From Solea solea (lineage: Eukaryota > Chordata > Actinopteri > Pleuronectiformes > Soleidae), in contig NC_081151.1 in assembly GCF_958295425.1 (NCBI RefSeq), positions 17,924,659-17,988,658 on the forward strand: a stretch of 64,000 bases of DNA, read 5' to 3'. The notes under the pieces are model-generated. The model was not told the DNA's origin. It did not search any database and was given only the letters and a program-made list of their open reading frames with translations. Positions 59,266 through 64,000 of this stretch are shown here, one piece after another; position 1 is the stretch's first letter; every line of letters starts with the position of its first letter. Made by a program: the position numbers and the translations under genes.

Positions 59266-59959
59266 GCCACAAAGACTTTACAGAAATGTGTGTTCATATT
59301 TTCTCTGTTGTCTATATATTGTGTTGTTTCACGCAGTTTAGGCCACAAAGCAAATACATAAAACTGTTTAATTACATTATTTCTACTTCTTCATTGTCTT
59401 CTTTGTCTCCATCTTTACAAATGCCCTTTTACAGGATTCAGTGTATGACGTTGACCTTGTTTCACGACCTTGTCATGCTTTGATGATGACAGACAGACGG
59501 ACAACGTGTGTTTTATTCACCCCGAAAATTAAAGCGGCACAGTTTCAGTCAACTCTTAAAAAGAGATTGATGCAAAATGTGCTGCACGTGTAAACAGAAA
59601 AATATTAAATATTAAATATTAAATAAAATATGAACTTCTACCTAAAGGAATAAAATATTAGAATTTAAATTTCTTTTAAATTCTCGCGACACGCCGCAAA
59701 TAAAGGTAGATATAGAAGAAAATGAGGGCAATCAGAAAAACATATGTCATAAATTAATATAATTTCAGAATGTAAATGATTAAAATCAACGCAGTTTGAG
59801 CCGCAGGGATTTTATTTATTAAACTATGTATTGATGAGACAGAACGGGTTGTACAGTTTTAATTTAATGTTATTTTTTTTTATTTAATTTTTGATTGCAT
59901 TGAGACTTTATCTGCTTCTCCATCTTCAGCCTTCTCTGTGGTGTTAATGATCCATGTCG

Positions 59960-59972
59960 CCACTAGATGGCG
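59960..59972 (+). promoter_or_regulatory. CTCF-core match
   Basis: CCACTAGATGGCG, a full 13-base match to the CTCF core on the plus strand, 5.1 kb past the nkx2.9 stop. Confidence 0.45.
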
Positions 59973-60126
59973 GAACAAGACACGGTATCGAACTTCTTTT
60001 CTTAAGGCCAAAAGGAATTGTGCTTTTTTTGGATGTAGACAACTGGTGAATCCACCAGGGGTCGCGATTCACTGTAATCATCCATCCCCGCACTATAGTG
60101 TGGAACTCCACAGTTGCTGATTGCAC

Positions 60127-60128
<2 letters not shown>

Positions 60129-60161
<33 letters not shown>
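60129..60161. repeat. (GA)n microsatellite
   Basis: About 16 AG dinucleotides. Confidence 0.95.
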
Positions 60162-60165
<4 letters not shown>

Positions 60166-60339
60166 TGCTGCTGAGACCATGACGTCACTTTGTCTTTTGA
60201 CCTTTCCATGGAGTTCCTCTAAAAATGGAGTTTTAATCCCTTTTTAGACACTTTTATGTGATTTATGCGAGTGTTTAATTCCAGCATACTAGAGAACTAG
60301 AGTAATTAAAGATACGGTATGTAACATTTCTGGGTGAAG

Positions 60340-60371
<32 letters not shown>

Positions 60372-60714
60372 CTGTAGCCTTCAGTTAGCATCACAAGTCC
60401 AAAGATGTTCAGTTTGTCCCTTGTGTGCGACTGTTTAAAAAAACATTGTGGTCCCAAATAGCAACCAGGCTCATTTTGTGCTAATGAATAATCACATGAT
60501 TGTAAAAAAAAAAGTATAATTATTTTTATCTGCAAATGAAATTTAGATTCAACATGTGACTCATTCCATTTTTTTATTTTTTTTTAATCCCAAAATGTAT
60601 TGTAAACAATTTTTGTTATGCATCCACTTGTGAGTACATTTACATTTTACACATAGTCAATTGTTTGCGTCAATTCATATCACTCGTAATCCATATTTCT
60701 TTAATAACGTACAT

Positions 60715-60853
60715 CAGAGGTCTCAAACTCGCGGGCTGTGGGCCACAAGCGGCCCCCACAATCGATTTCACGTGGCCCCGCCACTTGAAAACCACAAATA
60801 TACATAATAAACTACTCAGTGGCGCCCAGATTATTTGAGTTTGAGACCTCCTG
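60715..60853. mobile_element. Short hAT-type MITE
   Basis: Begins CAGAGGTCTCAAACTCGCGG and ends GAGTTTGAGACCTCCTG; the ends are inverted repeats of about 16 bases with one indel. Flanking octamers ACGTACAT and AGTTACAT match at 6 of 8 positions, consistent with an aged 8-bp duplication. The start is the common vertebrate 'ggtctcaaactcgcgg' terminus. Confidence 0.75.
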
Positions 60854-60935
60854 AGTTACATAGTCCCCATCTTGCTTGCCATTCTGCACATACTGTATGT
60901 CTCTGCACAGGGCATATAGAGGTGGTCACCTAGGG

Positions 60936-60948
60936 CGCCATCTACTGG
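60936..60948 (-). promoter_or_regulatory. CTCF-core match
   Basis: The minus strand reads CCAGTAGATGGCG, a full match to the CTCF core, facing the plus-strand site at 59960. Confidence 0.45.
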
Positions 60949-61429
60949 AGAAATCTTAAAATCTGCACATTGGTGCTTTACTTTACTGAACAAAAATACA
61001 ATATAATAATAATTAAGACATAAAATAAAAAATTAATCCAGTCTTTTTTATTTTACTTAATTATCTATTTTATTTCCATATTACTTACAGCCTTTGTTTT
61101 CTAGCAAGAATTCCCTGTATATACTGTATATGTCACCTTTTGTAAAGAGGATACTTGTAATCCAGATTAAAAAAGCACCAGCATGGCTTATTTTATTACT
61201 TTTTTCAATTTAAATGACTATCTTGTGTGTATTGTACTTAAATTATATTATTTTTTCTCTATAAGAAGATATTTGAAGTCATGGAGATGATTCTGGTTTT
61301 CTTCTCCCCTACAGATCACTTCAAACAGCGGTGACGGTGTGAATGGATGAAAGAAGTTGGGTGAAAGTTTTGAGGAGGAGGGAAAGGTAGGAGACTTTTC
61401 AAAGAAGTTGATTTATTGAGTGCGCGGAA

Positions 61430-61905
61430 TAATAACATTTCTGTTTTGCTCTGCGCCACTTTTTCTTTCCCCGTCTGAACCTGCTCTCCGGATTATATCA
61501 CACACACCAATCACTTCATAAACAACAACGTGGAGCCTCGGTAACAAAGGGCTCGATAGCCCCATACCCTCCACTTCAAAGTGTCCTCATTATTCTGAGG
61601 AATTAGCCGCCGCTAATTACCACTAATTGGCCATAATTGCCATGTGCCAGAACAGGGGAAAGGTACTGATTTAGGTGATTAAGAATGTCTAGCGGTATTC
61701 CGTAATTAAGGGAAGCATAGACAAGGTTTACCTCGGGAAAAAAAACATGCTGTAATTTCAAATTGGCTGCGATTATATGGCCTGCAAATTACACGTCCGC
61801 ACCTCAGCTATCACCCAAACAATTTGTCTTAACTGTAATATTGAGCCTTGGCCTGTATATGATAACATTGCTTCATTAAAGATAATTGAAAGGCAATAGG
61901 AGGAA
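61430..61905. promoter_or_regulatory. Candidate conserved non-coding element rich in homeodomain cores
   Basis: The most enhancer-like stretch of the window: long complex sequence without repeats or frames. Within about 50 bases it has GCTAATTACC, ACTAATTGG and CATAATTGCC; further on come CGTAATTAAG and GATAATTGAAAGGC. Located 6.6-7 kb beyond nkx2.9, towards the expected nkx2.1. Conservation is inferred from texture, not from an alignment. Confidence 0.45.
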
Positions 61906-61913
61906 CACGGGCT

Positions 61914-61949
61914 GCTGTTGTTGTTGTTGTCGTCGTCGTCGTCGTCGTG
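61914..61949. repeat. (GTT)n(GTC)n compound microsatellite
   Basis: GTT triplets passing into GTC triplets; gives the false Asp/Asn-run frame on the minus strand. Confidence 0.9.
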
Positions 61950-62039
61950 TGCACACCGCTCTTTAAATTGATGCATCAGATACAGAAGCGGGAAAAAAAA
62001 CAATTAAAGCTGCTGTGACTAAACACAGGCAGGAGTGAG

Positions 62040-62634
62040 ACACACACACACACACACACATGCTGGTTTCCATGTCTTCAGAGGACATCGCATTGACTTA
62101 CATTCATTTCCTGGAGACTTTCTCTAAAATAGAACTTAAATATAACAACTACTGGCCTAATCCTAACCCCTGACCCCAGCCTAACTTTAACCCTTGAACA
62201 CCTAGTGTATCACAGAGGAAACGCCCGTGCAACAGTTTGTGCTAAAATACCTGTATAGTGTTTTACCCCTTTTTCTGGATTGAGCCAAAAACTCAATTTT
62301 TTTAATTGTATATAGGTTTTATACTGTTCAAATTTAACACTTCTCATTTTAAATTGTTAACGCACCGTTTTAACATGCAGTCAATTGTAAATAACTGCCA
62401 GATATTGAAAGTTATTGTGGAAAAATGGGCAAAAGCACTTACTTGCAGGACATTTTTGGCCCCTTTATGTTTAAATAAAGCAAAAAAGGTCCAGCCATTT
62501 TGAGGCTTAGGTGTTAAAGGGTTAAAATATGCTTTTACCTTAAAATCTTATGGGGACTTAATTTATGTCAGACAAGTCCCCCATAATGTGACCGGGTCAA
62601 CAGATTTAGGTCCCCACAAAATAAAGAATACCAG

Positions 62635-62670
<36 letters not shown>

Positions 62671-62790
62671 TGACTTCAGAGGACATTGCATTGACTTACA
62701 TTCATTTCCTGGAGGCTTTTTGACTGTGTTTACAGATTAAGGTCCCCACAACATAAGGTGTACACACACACACGCACACACACACACACA
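62040..62790. repeat. CA-microsatellite-associated dispersed element, two copies
   Basis: AGAGGACAT-GCATTGACTTA and CATTCATTTCCTGGAG occur at about 62080-62118 and 62681-62716. AGGTCCCCACA-AATAA precedes or follows CA tracts at 62040-62060, 62636-62667 and 62761-62790. The body between contains CTAATCCTAACCCCTGACC-type motifs. Same family as 44.4 and 46.4 kb. Confidence 0.7.
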
Positions 62791-63077
62791 TATCTCAGTA
62801 ATATTATACTAATGCAGCTTAGAGTTACACATAGTACCGAGGACATAATATTATACAATATTATTACAGTAACACATAATTTTTACGTCATTAACGTTAT
62901 TTTTAAAGTCATATCCAGGTCACAGCTTAGTAATGAGGACATATTTTTACACTAACATCAACAAAAACTGATATTTATTTTTGAAAAGCATCCTCCATTA
63001 TGTCCCACTCACGTTCTTTCATTGTCATAAACAAAGTTATTGGTTATTACTTATTGTTACTGCACTGTGGTTTGATT

Positions 63078-63290
63078 TAAAGGGCCAGTATATGTTTATT
63101 TTTGTTTTTGTTTTACTATTATTACGCCCTAGAATGAGCCTTTTACATTTTGTATCAGGAGGCAGATTAGATCACCATGTTTGTACAGTAGCCCTCAGTG
63201 GACAAACTTAACCTATTTTGAGTTTTGTTGTCGACTTCAATTATTGTTTACTAAATTTGACACATTATGTCTTTAAATTTCCTTTTTTTT
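63078..63290. repeat. Dispersed fish element, second copy
   Basis: Starts TTAAAGGGCCAGTATATG, includes AGAATGAGCC, TATCAGGAGG, CCATGTTTGTACAGTAG, and ends near TTATGTCTTTAA. Related to 27637-27960. TTAA at both ends would fit a piggyBac-type MITE, but the inverted repeats are weak. Confidence 0.45.
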
Positions 63291-64000
63291 TTATCTAAAT
63301 TAAAATAAAATCCTTTATATTATATATATATATAATATGTAATATATATATATATATTTAAATTATCATATTTTCTGGCTTATTTGCTTCCCTGTGACAC
63401 AAAACTAATATTTTGAGATTTGGAGAAACACATTTTCGGGTCCAAACGCCCTTGTTGACTCATTTAGAAAATAATCAGCCATTAGTTTCCAATCAGTTAT
63501 GAAACACAATCACGAGTTGCAGCACCTAAAGTGCACAGCTCTGCTTTATAATGAGATTCTATAACCATGGTCATGCACACACTGACCCCGGGTGATGCTC
63601 AAGCACCTGCCATGTTGCCCTCTTTTCCAAAGACTTTTTATTTATTTATTTCAAATGTTATATTTGATTTCAAATGTTATCATTTCTTAATTAAACGTGT
63701 GTTATATGCCAACACAGAAAAAAGTATTTGAAGAATAATTTCTGTAATACAACAGATTGTGTTATAATTATGGTACCTTAATCCTAATCTCAAGTAAATT
63801 CACAATTGTAGCCCTGTAATCTCAACTAATAATCTAATTCTACACCTTAATCCACCTTTCAATTTGCAAACAGTTGATAAACTGTCCTCACAATCACGGT
63901 GTTGAGCCAAATCCTCGTGCATTTGCGTCAGTAAAACAACTTTTCCAAGCGTTTTATTTCCTCTAAATGTAATAAATGTCACAGGAAGCAGCAGGTTTAA

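Larger units (their letters stand above)
54865..64000. other. Region downstream of nkx2.9
   Basis: 9 kb without a supported protein gene. It holds a complex block (55480-55680), the layered duplication block (55670-59265), two CTCF-core matches (59960, 60936), a hAT-type MITE (60715-60853), a candidate conserved element (61430-61905) and CA-associated repeats (62040-62790). A dispersed-element fragment follows near 63078-63290, and 63300-64000 is plain AT-rich sequence. The expected neighbour nkx2.1 is not in view. Confidence 0.65.

Noticed and set aside
55000..64000. Search for nkx2.1 exons downstream of nkx2.9
   Set aside because: No TN motif, homeodomain or other NK2 sequence found in any frame; the gene must lie beyond the window.

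Overview
The window comes from a ray-finned (teleost) fish genome, probably a percomorph. The evidence is vertebrate exon-intron structure, AT-rich introns full of CA/GT and AT microsatellites, small hAT- and piggyBac-type elements of kinds I know from fish, and three genes in the conserved vertebrate order SLC25A21 - PAX9 - NKX2-8/NKX2.9. All gene calls rest on recognising protein sequence by eye; no database search was run.

Layout. From 1 to 28449 lies slc25a21 (+ strand), the mitochondrial 2-oxodicarboxylate carrier. Nine coding exons are present; only the first about 23 codons lie left of the window. Its introns (up to 10.4 kb) carry two hAT elements with perfect 8-bp target-site duplications (14562-15444 and 17894-18688), an old tandem duplication (16640-17640), other element remnants and several complex non-repetitive stretches that could be regulatory. 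From 28450 to 34068 is the tail-to-tail intergenic region. pax9 (- strand, coding 40842 down to 34069) has its coding start, paired domain, octapeptide and C-terminal region. However, exon 3 lacks a GT donor at the position the family predicts, and exon 4 carries a one-base frameshift in a C5 run. From 40843 to 53637 is the shared upstream region of pax9 and nkx2.9, which are transcribed divergently. It contains the pax9 proximal promoter (two inverted CCAAT boxes), a dense motif cluster at 43.3-43.5 kb, a perfect hairpin at 43.0 kb, a piggyBac-like MITE (46749-47381), a 40-bp-period minisatellite and a CpG-rich candidate element at 47.4-47.7 kb. nkx2.9 (+ strand, 53638-54864) is intact in two exons, with TN, homeodomain and NK2-SD motifs. 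Downstream, 55.7-59.3 kb is a stack of local duplications ending in a 378-bp tandem array built around a small inverted-repeat element. A candidate conserved element rich in homeodomain cores lies at 61.4-61.9 kb. No nkx2.1 coding exon was found, although it would be the expected next neighbour.

How the parts fit. pax9 and nkx2.9 are developmental transcription factors (pharyngeal pouch, tooth and sclerotome; ventral neural tube and endoderm). slc25a21 is a housekeeping carrier whose linkage to pax9 is thought to be kept because its introns host regulatory DNA. Three perfect CTCF-core matches and one near match flank nkx2.9; their orientations could mark a boundary between the pax9 and nkx2.9 halves. 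The window shows no wholly new gene system. The most unusual points are the broken pax9 model, the layered duplication block and the regulatory-site arrangement.
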